A DNA stretch of 64,000 bases from the NCBI RefSeq assembly GCF_000829415.1, contig NZ_AP014637.1:4729001-4793000 (forward strand). The letters are read 5' to 3'. Position 1 is the stretch's first letter. The number at the start of each line of letters is the position of its first letter. The position numbers were made by a program, and so were the translations under genes. Source of the stretch: Pseudomonas sp. StFLB209. Lineage in GTDB: Bacteria > Pseudomonadota > Gammaproteobacteria > Pseudomonadales > Pseudomonadaceae. Of the stretch, positions 18,332-26,162 are shown one piece after another. The notes under the pieces are model-generated. The model ran no database searches. It saw only the letters and a list, made by a program, of their open reading frames with translations, and was not told where the DNA came from.

Positions 18332-18616
18332 TCAGAGGTTCTGCGAGCTGGCAATCATGGCCTGGGCCATCTGTTCTTTCTGTGCGTCGGTCATGGTGTC
18401 CCAGATCTGGGTCTTGGCGTAGTAACCCAGGCCGCCCAGGCAATAGCAGCTCAGCGCGACGACCAGCAGGATCGACTTCAGGCTCCAGCTTTGTTCGCGT
18501 TCGGTTTCACGGGTGAAGTCGCGCGAGTAGGGCTGGTCAGCATGATGGCGAGGGTCCTGTTCCGAAGAGAAGCGTTTGAGCCATTGGAACAGGTGGGATA
18601 CAACGTACCGCAGCAT
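18332..18616 (-). CDS. Small single-pass membrane protein, unknown function
   Basis: A 94-residue protein with a basic, aromatic N terminus ('MLRYVVSHLFQWLKRF'), a polar linker and one membrane helix around residues 48-68 ('LKSILLVVALSCYCLGGLGYY'). The C-terminal tail has a short helix ('DAQKEQMAQAMIASSQ'). I recognise no family. ATG 18616 has TTGAGG in its leader; an in-frame ATG at 18637 would add seven residues. A clear terminator follows, so it forms its own unit. Confidence 0.7.
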   Translation of the reverse strand: MLRYVVSHLFQWLKRFSSEQDPRHHADQPYSRDFTRETEREQSWSLKSILLVVALSCYCLGGLGYYAKTQIWDTMTDAQKEQMAQAMIASSQNL

Positions 18617-18711
18617 GGGAAAAAACCTCAATTTCATCGAATGGGTTGGCCGGTCAGCGCTTGCGCAGCGCACCGGCAGATCAGGCAATGCAAATACTGA
18701 AAACGAAAAAA

Positions 18712-18734
18712 GCCCGTCATAGGACGGGCTTTCT
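18712..18734. terminator. Bidirectional intrinsic terminator
   Basis: GCCCGTC (18712-18718) pairs with GACGGGC (18723-18729), with T runs on both strands. No gene ends nearby on the plus strand, and nothing on the minus strand runs into it, so an unannotated transcript (for example a small RNA in 18735-19030) is possible. The 18740-19030 gap otherwise shows no gene. Confidence 0.65.
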
Positions 18735-19035
18735 TTTTATTAGGAGATCAAGTCGAGGGGATGTCGCAATCGACCTTCAAGAAGCACTGCCGCTTGAGGC
18801 TTGGACATTACGCTTGTCTGTGTTGCAACATCTTAGTACAAAAAATGCTCGAAACTCCAGTAGTAATCTGCTGTTGTCAGACAACTGGCACTCTCTTGGG
18901 TGCGGTCAATTGTCACAGCGCATGGCTGCAGGCACGATGATTTCGAAATGCCGTCAAGCTTTGTAATAAATATTCTGCATGGTAATTGTGACTCGTTGTT
19001 GTACGCTTCTGTCCCGCATTCAATTTCAGGATTTT

Positions 19036-19239
19036 ATGAACACCCTCCAGGAACCCCCCAGTCGCTGTGCACACGCCTTTGCACATTCACCCTTCTGCGA
19101 CCCGCCTCAACGCAAACTCCTTCGGCCCGGCGTCCTGCCAAGCCTTCCCCGTGTCAGCGCTTCTTCCTTTGAGCAAAGCCCGGCTGTCCAACGCCGTTTG
19201 CTGACGTTTGCCCTTTATTTTTCCAAGAAAAAGAACTGA
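19036..19239 (+). CDS. Doubtful 67-codon ORF just upstream of terC-like gene
   Basis: ATG 19036 has CAGGA 5 bp upstream; the frame ends 4 bp before the terC-like start. The peptide is Pro/Cys/His-rich ('[17 protein letters not shown]', '[10 protein letters not shown]') and then becomes hydrophobic ('[13 protein letters not shown]'). Such a position and composition fit a leader peptide, but it may be chance. No family is recognised. Confidence 0.25.
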   Translation: MNTLQEPPSRCAHAFAHSPFCDPPQRKLLRPGVLPSLPRVSASSFEQSPAVQRRLLTFALYFSKKKN

Positions 19240-19243
19240 CCTC

Positions 19244-20812
19244 ATGGAATGGATTGCTGACCCCACGGCCTGGCTGGGCCTGCTGACCCTTATCATTCTG
19301 GAACTGGTACTGGGTATCGATAACCTGGTGTTCATCGCCATTCTGGCCGACAAGCTGCCGCCACATCAGCGCGACAAGGCGCGAATCATCGGCCTGACCC
19401 TCGCACTGCTGATGCGTCTGGGCCTGCTGGCGAGTATCTCGTGGATGGTGACCCTGACCGCGCCGCTGTTCGAGGTGTTCGGCAAGAGCTTCTCGGGCCG
19501 TGACCTGATCATGCTGTTCGGCGGTGTGTTCCTGTTGTTCAAGGCCACCATGGAACTGCACGAACGGCTCGAAGGCCATGTCAGCCAGCGCGCCACCACC
19601 GGCACTTACGCGCTGTTCTGGCCGATCGTTGCCCAGATTGTGGTACTCGATGCGGTGTTCTCGCTCGATGCGGTCATCACCGCCGTCGGTATGGTTGAGC
19701 ACCTGTCGGTCATGATGATCGCGGTCATCATCTCGATCGGTGTGATGATTGTCGCCAGCAAGCCGCTGACCACCTTCGTCAACCGGCACCCGACCGTGAT
19801 CATGCTGTGTCTGGGCTTTTTGATGATGATCGGTTTCAGCCTGACCGCCGAAGGTCTGGGCTTCCACATCCCGAAAGGCTACCTGTACGCGGCGATCGGC
19901 TTCTCGATCCTGATCGAGGTGTTCAACCAGGTTGCCCGCAAGCGCCGCAAGGCGTCCGCGCATGGCAGCCTGCCGCGTCGTGAGCGCGCTGCCCATGCGG
20001 TGATGCGCCTGCTGGGTGGCCGCCAACTCGAAGAGGGCTCTGTCGATGAAGAAATCAGCGACATGGTTGACTCTGCCGGCGGAACCGAAGCGGTGTTCGA
20101 TCGTCGTGAGCGGGTGATGATCAGTGGCGTGCTGCAGTTGGCCGAACGGCCGATCCGCACAGTGATGACGGCACGTGCAGAGGTGGAATACATCGACCTC
20201 AAGGACGACGCCGACAAGATCCGCCTCAAGCTGATGCATTCATCGGTGTCGCGTCTGCCGCTGGTGGGCGAGGCCGGGATCGATGAGCCGCTGGGCTATG
20301 TGCACAAGAAAGAACTGCTGCGTGAGCTGCTGGCCGGCAACCAGCCGGACATGGCGCTGATGGCCCGCAAGGCGATCAACCTGCTGGAGAACTTTTCGAT
20401 CCTCAATGCGCTGGAGCAAATGCGTAAAGAGTCGACGCACATTGCTTTTGTGGTCAATGAGTTCGGCGACTTCATCGGTATCCTCAGCATGACCGACATC
20501 CTGGAGTCGATCGCTGGCCAGTTGCCGGACGCCAGTGAAATGGCCGGGCCGGATATCGTCACCCAGGGCGAGGACTTCGTTGTTTCCGGTGCCCTGAACC
20601 TCAGCCTGATCCGCGAGCGCACCGGCTTCCAGGCCCGCGTCACCGAGGACTACCAGACGCTGGCCGGCCTGGTGATGAGCCTGCTGGATCGTCTGCCAGT
20701 GATCGGTGACCAGCTGGAGCATCAAGGCTGGTCGTTGAAGGTGACCGGTGTCGAAGAGCGGCGGGTGACCAAAGTGTTGCTGCAACGCCAGCAGCAAGCC
20801 ACCGGCAAGTAA
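19244..20812 (+). CDS. TerC-family membrane protein fused to CBS and CorC/HlyC domains
   Basis: A 522-residue protein. Residues 1-240 are a seven-helix TerC module ('[16 protein letters not shown]', '[17 protein letters not shown]') with the acidic membrane residues typical of the family. A linker is followed by a CBS pair (about 300-425, '[17 protein letters not shown]') and a CorC_HlyC domain ('[21 protein letters not shown]'). TerC proteins are implicated in Mn2+ export that loads secreted metalloproteins; the CBS pair should sense nucleotides. ATG 19244 is weakly primed (AAGAAAAAG). The preceding 500 bp has no recognisable riboswitch but does contain a small ORF. Confidence 0.9.
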   Translation: MEWIADPTAWLGLLTLIILELVLGIDNLVFIAILADKLPPHQRDKARIIGLTLALLMRLGLLASISWMVTLTAPLFEVFGKSFSGRDLIMLFGGVFLLFKATMELHERLEGHVSQRATTGTYALFWPIVAQIVVLDAVFSLDAVITAVGMVEHLSVMMIAVIISIGVMIVASKPLTTFVNRHPTVIMLCLGFLMMIGFSLTAEGLGFHIPKGYLYAAIGFSILIEVFNQVARKRRKASAHGSLPRRERAAHAVMRLLGGRQLEEGSVDEEISDMVDSAGGTEAVFDRRERVMISGVLQLAERPIRTVMTARAEVEYIDLKDDADKIRLKLMHSSVSRLPLVGEAGIDEPLGYVHKKELLRELLAGNQPDMALMARKAINLLENFSILNALEQMRKESTHIAFVVNEFGDFIGILSMTDILESIAGQLPDASEMAGPDIVTQGEDFVVSGALNLSLIRERTGFQARVTEDYQTLAGLVMSLLDRLPVIGDQLEHQGWSLKVTGVEERRVTKVLLQRQQQATGK

Positions 20813-20847
20813 CCCGCCTCAAGCTGCGGTTTGCTGACCGCCAGGCT

Positions 20848-20876
20848 GCCATCGACGCGCCAAATGCGTCGATGGC
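20848..20876. terminator. Hairpin after the terC-like gene
   Basis: GCCATCGACGC (20848-20858) pairs perfectly with GCGTCGATGGC (20866-20876), 36 bp after the stop. No T run follows, so its termination role is uncertain. Confidence 0.4.
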
Positions 20877-20983
20877 ATGCAACTGGTCGGCTCGATTCAA
20901 CAAGATCGAATAAGGCTGGTCTATCCTGCCTCACTCCCGTGGCTTCAACCTGCAGTCAGCCACTCCACCTCTCGGAGCCTGCC

Positions 20984-21256
20984 ATGACTGCTGCTTCCCT
21001 GTTCAATCCCAACCTGACCTATGACGTGATCTCGACCCGCAAGGCCTACCCGGTCTGGCGCATCCGCGAGCGCAAGGTATATGCCTACCTTGAGCATGAC
21101 CCGCGCCGTGACTGGAGCGGGGAGATCGGCTTCTTGAGTCTGGGAACGCCCCAGCGGCTGGTCGACCATGATGGTCAGACCATCGCCTGGATCGTTGGCA
21201 ATGAGGTTCGCGATACCAAAGGGCAACGCTTCGCCCTCAGCCAAGTCAAGGATTGA
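20984..21256 (+). CDS. Small hypothetical protein, 90 residues
   Basis: ATG 20984 has GGAG upstream. The protein is soluble, rich in aromatic and charged residues, with a beta-strand pattern ('YDVISTRKAYPVWRIRERKVYAYLEHD' region, shown in part) and 'QTIAWIVGNEVRDTKG'. I recognise no family. It follows the terC-like gene by 171 bp with a hairpin between; it could be an independent unit. The 155-bp gap to the next gene has no clear feature. Confidence 0.65.
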   Translation: MTAASLFNPNLTYDVISTRKAYPVWRIRERKVYAYLEHDPRRDWSGEIGFLSLGTPQRLVDHDGQTIAWIVGNEVRDTKGQRFALSQVKD

Positions 21257-21412
21257 CCGATTCGGACGGTACCTGGCTTTGTGGCCGCGACCTTGGTCTG
21301 GGCGGCATTGCGACGAATGGGCCGGTAAACCACGGCAAATGCAGTGACTTTGCTGGCCTCTTCGCTACCAAGGTAGCTCCCACAGAGGTACATAGGGCCT
21401 AAACGATCAGGT

Positions 21413-21991
21413 TCAGCGCCGACGCGGCCGTGATACCACCGACTCGATATTTTTCCGGCCGATCAACAGTGGGCGCTCTGGCTCAGCTGTAACAGCCGGT
21501 TGTTCGCCCAGCCATTTGTACATCACCAGACAATCCACCAGGCCCAGCCGGGCGTGACGGTAGGCGCGTGGCAGGCGGCCGACGGTGTCGAAGCCCAGCT
21601 TGCCCCACAGCGCGACGGCCACTTCGTTGCTGGCCACCACCGAGTTGAACTGCATGGCCAGAAAACCGCTTTGCCTTGCCAACTGCTGCGAGTGCTCGCA
21701 CATCAGCCGGGCCACGCCACGGCCACGCGCAGCCTCGGTGACCATATAGCCGCAGTTGCTGACATGGCTACCGGGACCTGCGGCATTGGCCTTGAGGTAG
21801 TAACTGCCCAGCAATACGCCGTGTTCTTCAGCGACCAACGTGTGCAGCGGATAATTCAGCCACAGCTCGCGGGCCTGCTCAAAGGTCAGGGCCGGGTCAT
21901 AGGCGTAGGTTTCCCGGGCGCTGACGACGGCCTGGAAGGTTGGCCAGAAGCCGTCGAAGTCGGCGGCGGTCATGGGGCGGATCTGGATCAT
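21413..21991 (-). CDS. GNAT-family N-acetyltransferase
   Basis: A 192-residue acetyltransferase with the acetyl-CoA-binding signature 'TEAARGRGVARLMCEHS' (motif A, RGxGxA) and the conserved C-terminal strand 'VALWGKLGFDTVGRLPRAY'. GNATs transfer an acetyl group from acetyl-CoA to an amine; the acceptor is unknown. The first Met (12 residues upstream) is not needed: ATG 21991 has AAGGACC in its leader and begins the conserved fold. It is divergent from the cysC-like gene, 133 bp away. Confidence 0.88.
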   Translation of the reverse strand: MIQIRPMTAADFDGFWPTFQAVVSARETYAYDPALTFEQARELWLNYPLHTLVAEEHGVLLGSYYLKANAAGPGSHVSNCGYMVTEAARGRGVARLMCEHSQQLARQSGFLAMQFNSVVASNEVAVALWGKLGFDTVGRLPRAYRHARLGLVDCLVMYKWLGEQPAVTAEPERPLLIGRKNIESVVSRPRRR

Positions 21992-22124
21992 GTCGGTCCT
22001 TGCGGTGTACGGCGTGAGGCGCACCTTATGTGTTCAGGCCAACGATCTGCAAGTCTGGCTTGCCGAGCAGCAACCAATGGCGGTATATGCTCAGCCCGGT
22101 ATCTGGCCAATTTCAAGGAAGTCC

Positions 22125-22688
22125 ATGCCCAGCCCTATTCTTGCTGACCTGAAGTCTCCCCAGTCATCCATGAGCCATGTGTTCTGGCTCACCGGCCTGC
22201 CTGCTGCCGGCAAGACCACCCTGGCCAAAGCGCTTGAACAGCGCCTGAAGGCTGTGGGCCGCCAGGCACTGGTGCTCGACGGTGACGAGCTGCGCCGCGG
22301 CTTGTGCGCCGATCTGGGCATGAGCGATGCCGACCGCCGGGAAAACATTCGCCGGGCCGGTGAGGTCGCTGCGTTGTTGCAGCGTTCAGGGCTGGATGTG
22401 ATCTGCGCGTTCGTCTCGCCCTTCAATGAAGACCGCCAGCGGGTACGCCAGCTGTTCGCAACCGGGCAGTTCACCGAGGTGCATGTCAGCACCAGCCTGC
22501 AGGTGTGCATGCAGCGCGACCCCAAAGGCCTGTACGCCCGCGCACAACGAGGCGAGCTGCACAATCTGACCGGTTGGGATGCGCCTTTTGAGGTGCCGCT
22601 GGCGGCCGAATTCAGCTTCGACAGCCATACCATGAGCACTGAACATTTGCTTGATGCGCTGTGTGAACGTGCAGTGCAGGCGAGTTAA
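22125..22688 (+). CDS. cysC: Adenylylsulfate (APS) kinase
   Basis: A 187-residue kinase that phosphorylates APS to PAPS. It has the P-loop 'GLPAAGKTTLAKAL', the APS-binding stretch 'DGDELRRGLCADLGMSDADR', 'ICAFVSPFNEDRQRVR', and 'VHVSTSLQVCMQRDPKGLY'. ATG 22125 has AAGGAA 8 bp upstream. In Pseudomonas the main APS kinase is usually the C-terminal half of CysN/C; this is a separate stand-alone copy without sulfate-assimilation neighbours, so it may feed sulfotransferases. Its stop overlaps the next gene's stop by 4 bp, tail to tail. Confidence 0.9.
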   Translation: MPSPILADLKSPQSSMSHVFWLTGLPAAGKTTLAKALEQRLKAVGRQALVLDGDELRRGLCADLGMSDADRRENIRRAGEVAALLQRSGLDVICAFVSPFNEDRQRVRQLFATGQFTEVHVSTSLQVCMQRDPKGLYARAQRGELHNLTGWDAPFEVPLAAEFSFDSHTMSTEHLLDALCERAVQAS

Positions 22689-23599
22689 CCCGGCTCCATG
22701 CCCCACAACTGCAGGGCGTATTCGACAAAGCTGCGCAGTTTCGGCAACCGATAGCGGTCTTGCGGGTAGATCAGGTGCATGGGCCTGCCCGGCAAGCGGT
22801 ACTCGGGGAGCAAGGCCTTCAGCCGACCCTCTCGCAGGTCCTGTTCGACCAGCGCGTCGGGCAGCATCACGATGCCCATACCGGCCTTGGCGGCCTGATA
22901 CAGGCCCGCTGAAGAATTGATCATCAACGGCCCGTTGACCGGCACCGAGACCTCGCCGTCTGGTCCGTTGAGTCGCCAGTGTTTTTCGGTGGAACTCCAG
23001 TCATCGCCCGCCAGATAAGCGAACGCCAGGCAGTCGTGCTGCTGCAGGTCCTGGGGATGCCGGGGTGTGCCGCGCCGCGCCAGGTATTGCGGCGCGGCGC
23101 AGATGGTCAGGGTGTAGTCCTGCAAGGGGCGGGCGATCAGGCGCGTCGAGGTAGCCAGTTCGCCCATGCGGATGCCTACGTCGAAACCGTGGTCCAGCAG
23201 GTCCATGCGCTGGTTGGTCAGCACGACATCCAGGCGAATCTGTGGGTAGCGCCGGGAGAACTCGCTCAGGGCCGGGGCCAGACGCTCCGAGCCGAAGGTC
23301 AGCGGCGCGGTGATGCGCAAGGTGCCCAACGGTTCGCCCAGTGCCTGTTCAGCCAACTGTTCGGAATCGACCACCAGCCCCAGAACTTCCACGCAACGCT
23401 GGTAGTACGCTTCGCCAAATTCGGTCAGGCGCTGGCGGCGGGTGGTGCGCTTGAGCAGGCTGACGCCCAGGCGCTGTTCCAGTGCACGCAAATGGTTACC
23501 GACCATGGTCGTGGAAATTGCGCATTCGCGGGCGGCGGCCGTCATGCTGCCGGATTCGACGACCTTTACGAATACCGACATTGCCTGGAACAGATCCAT
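22685..23599 (-). CDS. LysR-family transcriptional regulator, likely controls the argD-like gene
   Basis: A 304-residue LysR protein: helix-turn-helix with 'MDLFQAMSVFVKVVESGSM' and 'ISTTMVGNHLRALEQRLG', then the effector domain ('GTLRITAPLTFGSERLAPALSEF'). The CrgA-like subgroup has this exact N terminus. ATG 23599 is used; a TTG two codons earlier could also serve. It is divergently transcribed from the aminotransferase 104 bp away, the classic arrangement for a LysR regulator and its target. Confidence 0.9.
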   Translation of the reverse strand: MDLFQAMSVFVKVVESGSMTAAARECAISTTMVGNHLRALEQRLGVSLLKRTTRRQRLTEFGEAYYQRCVEVLGLVVDSEQLAEQALGEPLGTLRITAPLTFGSERLAPALSEFSRRYPQIRLDVVLTNQRMDLLDHGFDVGIRMGELATSTRLIARPLQDYTLTICAAPQYLARRGTPRHPQDLQQHDCLAFAYLAGDDWSSTEKHWRLNGPDGEVSVPVNGPLMINSSAGLYQAAKAGMGIVMLPDALVEQDLREGRLKALLPEYRLPGRPMHLIYPQDRYRLPKLRSFVEYALQLWGMEPG

Positions 23600-23702
23600 T
23601 ATCAATCCATGCTTGAAAATGTTTGAAGTTATAGCCGGTTTATCCAGCGAAAGGGGCTAACGATACTGCAAACCACCCCTGACCACTATGGAGCCGCCGA
23701 CC

Positions 23703-24872
23703 ATGACCAGCGCTTGCCTGATGCACACCTACCAGCCATTACCTTTGAGCTTTGTGCGCGGCCTGAATACCCGCGTATGGGACCAGGACGGGCGCGAATA
23801 CCTCGATGCAGTGGCCGGTGTGGCAGTGACTAATGTCGGCCATGCCCATCCGGCCCTGGTGGCGGCCATCAGCGAACAGGCCGGGTTACTGTTACACACC
23901 TCCAATCTGTACAACATTGACTGGCAGCAACGTCTGGCACAGGCGCTGACCGGGCTGTCGGGCCTTGAGCGGGTGTTTTTCAACAACTCCGGCGCCGAGG
24001 CCAACGAGACCGCACTCAAACTGGCCCGCTTGCATGGCTGGCACAAAGGCATTGAGCAGCCGCTGGTGGTGGTCATGGACAATGCGTTTCATGGCCGTAC
24101 CCTGGGAACTCTGGCCGCCAGTGATGGCCCGGCGGTGCGGCTTGGGTTTGCCGGTTTGCCGGGTGATGTGCTGCGCATCGCGTTCGGCGACCTGGCAGCC
24201 TTCGAGCAGGCCTGTGCCAGCCATGGCTCGCGGATCGCGGCGGTGCTGCTTGAGCCGGTGCAGGGCGAGGGCGGGATTCGGGTCGCGCCGGCCGGCTATT
24301 TGAAGGCATTGCATGAGCGTTGCCGGCAGCGTGACTGGTTGTTGATGTTCGATGAAATCCAGAGCGGCATCGGCCGTACCGGGCGCTGGTTCGCCTTTCA
24401 GCATGAAGGTATCGTGCCGGATGTCATGACCCTGGCCAAAGGGCTGGGCAACGGCATACCGATTGGTGCTTGCCTGGCGCGCGGCAAAGCGGCAGGGCTG
24501 TTCACTCCTGGCAGTCATGGCAGCACGTTTGGCGGCAACCCGTTGGCCTGTCGGGTCGGCTGCACGGTGCTGGAGATCATCGAGCGGCAACAATTGGTCA
24601 ATAATGCCCGGCTGCTGGGCGATTATCTGATAGAGCGTCTGGGGCAGGCGCTGAACGATAACCCCAAGGTCGTCGCGATTCGCGGTCGCGGGCTGATGAT
24701 CGGCATTGAGTTGCAGCAACCGATTGCCGACCTGAGTCTGATGGCCGCCCGGCATTACGGGCTTCTGATCAATGTGACGCGCGGCCGGACCATCCGCTTG
24801 CTGCCGCCATTGACCCTCAATCACGACGAGGCGGATACGATTGTGCAGGCCCTGCACAGCCTGCTTGAGTAA
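23703..24872 (+). CDS. argD: Class III aminotransferase, acetylornithine transaminase-like
   Basis: A 389-residue PLP enzyme of the ArgD/AstC group. It has the substrate/PLP motifs '[18 protein letters not shown]', '[12 protein letters not shown]', 'EPVQGEGG', '[15 protein letters not shown]' and the PLP Lys in '[15 protein letters not shown]'. The likely reaction is interconversion of N-acetylornithine and N-acetylglutamate semialdehyde, or a related amino acid. ATG 23703 is chosen for GGAG upstream; an ATG at 23688 would add five residues. Pseudomonas have several paralogues, so the symbol is by family. A divergent LysR gene suggests substrate-induced expression. Confidence 0.82.
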   Translation: MTSACLMHTYQPLPLSFVRGLNTRVWDQDGREYLDAVAGVAVTNVGHAHPALVAAISEQAGLLLHTSNLYNIDWQQRLAQALTGLSGLERVFFNNSGAEANETALKLARLHGWHKGIEQPLVVVMDNAFHGRTLGTLAASDGPAVRLGFAGLPGDVLRIAFGDLAAFEQACASHGSRIAAVLLEPVQGEGGIRVAPAGYLKALHERCRQRDWLLMFDEIQSGIGRTGRWFAFQHEGIVPDVMTLAKGLGNGIPIGACLARGKAAGLFTPGSHGSTFGGNPLACRVGCTVLEIIERQQLVNNARLLGDYLIERLGQALNDNPKVVAIRGRGLMIGIELQQPIADLSLMAARHYGLLINVTRGRTIRLLPPLTLNHDEADTIVQALHSLLE

Positions 24873-24994
24873 CCGGTTTGATGGGGGCGAGTAAATTTTG
24901 GGCTATACCGGAAAGATACAGTTACGGTAGAAACACACATGGGAATTGCGAATCAAAGCAATATGCCGACCCACCGATTAACAAGGAGCCCCCC

Positions 24995-25522
24995 ATGCCT
25001 ATCCGGTCACTGACCCTTGCTACTCTGCTGCTCGTCGCTGCCCCGGTGTTTGCCGCCGACAGTGATGCACCGCTGGCACAGGAGCGCGGCAAGGCCAGGC
25101 CTTTGGTCATCATTGCCCCTAGCCAAAGCGACCAGACGCTGGTCAGCTTGAAAAAAGCGCTTGAAGAACCCGCCAACCGCAAGGCCTTTACCGAGCGCAA
25201 CATGGTGCTCTACACCGTGGTCAACACGCTTGGCCAGCGTGACGGCAAAAATCTGGATGCGCAGACCAGCATGGCGCTGATCCGCGAGTTGAAGCTGGGC
25301 GCCGGGGGCAAGACCCGGGTCATCCTGATTGGCAAGGATGGCGAGAAGAAGCTCGAAACCGAGAGCATTCAGGTTCAGGAAATCTTCGCCACCATCGATC
25401 AGATGCCAATGCGTGAAAAAGAGGCCAGCGCACCGGCAGCGGCGCCAGCCAGCAGTACCGCGCCACCGCCGGAAAAAGCGCCAAAGGCCGGCAAGGGCGG
25501 GGCGCCGACCCTCGACGACTGA
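24995..25522 (+). CDS. Exported DUF4174-type protein
   Basis: A 175-residue protein with a signal peptide ('RSLTLATLLLVAAPVFAAD') and a mature domain that matches the DUF4174 pattern of short secreted proteins ('RPLVIIAPSQSDQTLVSLKK', 'TRVILIGKDGEKKLE'). The C-terminal 40 residues are a Pro/Ala-rich disordered tail. The fold is thought to be thioredoxin-like, but no Cys pair is present and no activity is assigned. The start at 24995 has AAGGAG 8 bp upstream. A strong terminator follows. Confidence 0.8.
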   Translation: MPIRSLTLATLLLVAAPVFAADSDAPLAQERGKARPLVIIAPSQSDQTLVSLKKALEEPANRKAFTERNMVLYTVVNTLGQRDGKNLDAQTSMALIRELKLGAGGKTRVILIGKDGEKKLETESIQVQEIFATIDQMPMREKEASAPAAAPASSTAPPPEKAPKAGKGGAPTLDD

Positions 25523-25545
25523 GGGGGCATCAGCCGTGAAAACAA

Positions 25546-25579
25546 AAAGCCCGCTGCAGAGTGTTCTGCAGCGGGCTTT
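25546..25579. terminator. Bidirectional terminator between the DUF4174 and CBS genes
   Basis: AAAGCCCGCTGCAGA (25546-25560) pairs exactly with TCTGCAGCGGGCTTT (25565-25579). It lies between two convergent genes and serves both. Confidence 0.85.
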
Positions 25580-25605
25580 GGCTTTGGCGCCAACCCCCCG
25601 AGGGT

Positions 25606-26046
25606 TCACTCGCCGCGAATGTACTGTTCCAGCTGTTGAATCAGGCTCGCCTGTTCAGCGATGGCTTCCTTGACCAGGTCACCGATCGACAGCAAACCGA
25701 GCAGTTCGCCGTTGTCGACCACCGGCAGGTGGCGCAAGTGGCCGTCGGTCATGATGTTCATGCAGTCTTCGACGCTGCGTGAGGAGTCAACGGTGATGAC
25801 CTTGCTGCTCATGATCGTGCTCACTGGCGTGCCGGCCGAAGAGCGGCCAAGCAGGACCATCTTGCGGGCGTAGTCGCGTTCGCTGACCACGCCGACGACC
25901 GCGCCGTTTTCGACCACGGCCAAGGCACCGATATTCTTCTCGGCCATCAGTTTCAAGGCGTCCAGCACCAGCGCGCCGGGTGCAATAGTGTGAACCTGAC
26001 GGTGTTGTTCAGGCTTGAGTTTGAGCAATTGAGCTACGGTTTTCAT
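25606..26046 (-). CDS. CBS-pair domain protein
   Basis: A 146-residue protein made only of two CBS domains ('ALKLMAEKNIGALAVVENG', 'SVEDCMNIMTDGHLRHLPVVD'). CBS pairs bind adenosyl compounds (AMP, ATP, SAM) or NAD and regulate partner enzymes or channels. There is no effector domain, so it acts in trans. ATG 26046 has GGAGAG in its leader. Its position next to the GGDEF/EAL gene (117 bp away, same strand) does not itself show a link. Confidence 0.88.
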   Translation of the reverse strand: MKTVAQLLKLKPEQHRQVHTIAPGALVLDALKLMAEKNIGALAVVENGAVVGVVSERDYARKMVLLGRSSAGTPVSTIMSSKVITVDSSRSVEDCMNIMTDGHLRHLPVVDNGELLGLLSIGDLVKEAIAEQASLIQQLEQYIRGE

Positions 26047-26162
26047 GGCGCTCTCCAGTGGCGAGACCTTGTTATCAGGGACCCTTCTGCGGGGTGGTTA
26101 AAGCATCCGGCAAGCCATGAGCTGCCGCAAGCTTGAAAGCGCCTTGCAGGGGTGCGAAAGCG

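Noticed and set aside
18735..19035. Small RNA or Mn riboswitch before the TerC gene
   Set aside because: The T-tailed hairpin at 18712 hints at a transcript, but no conserved motif of a known RNA or of the yybP-ykoY riboswitch could be seen.
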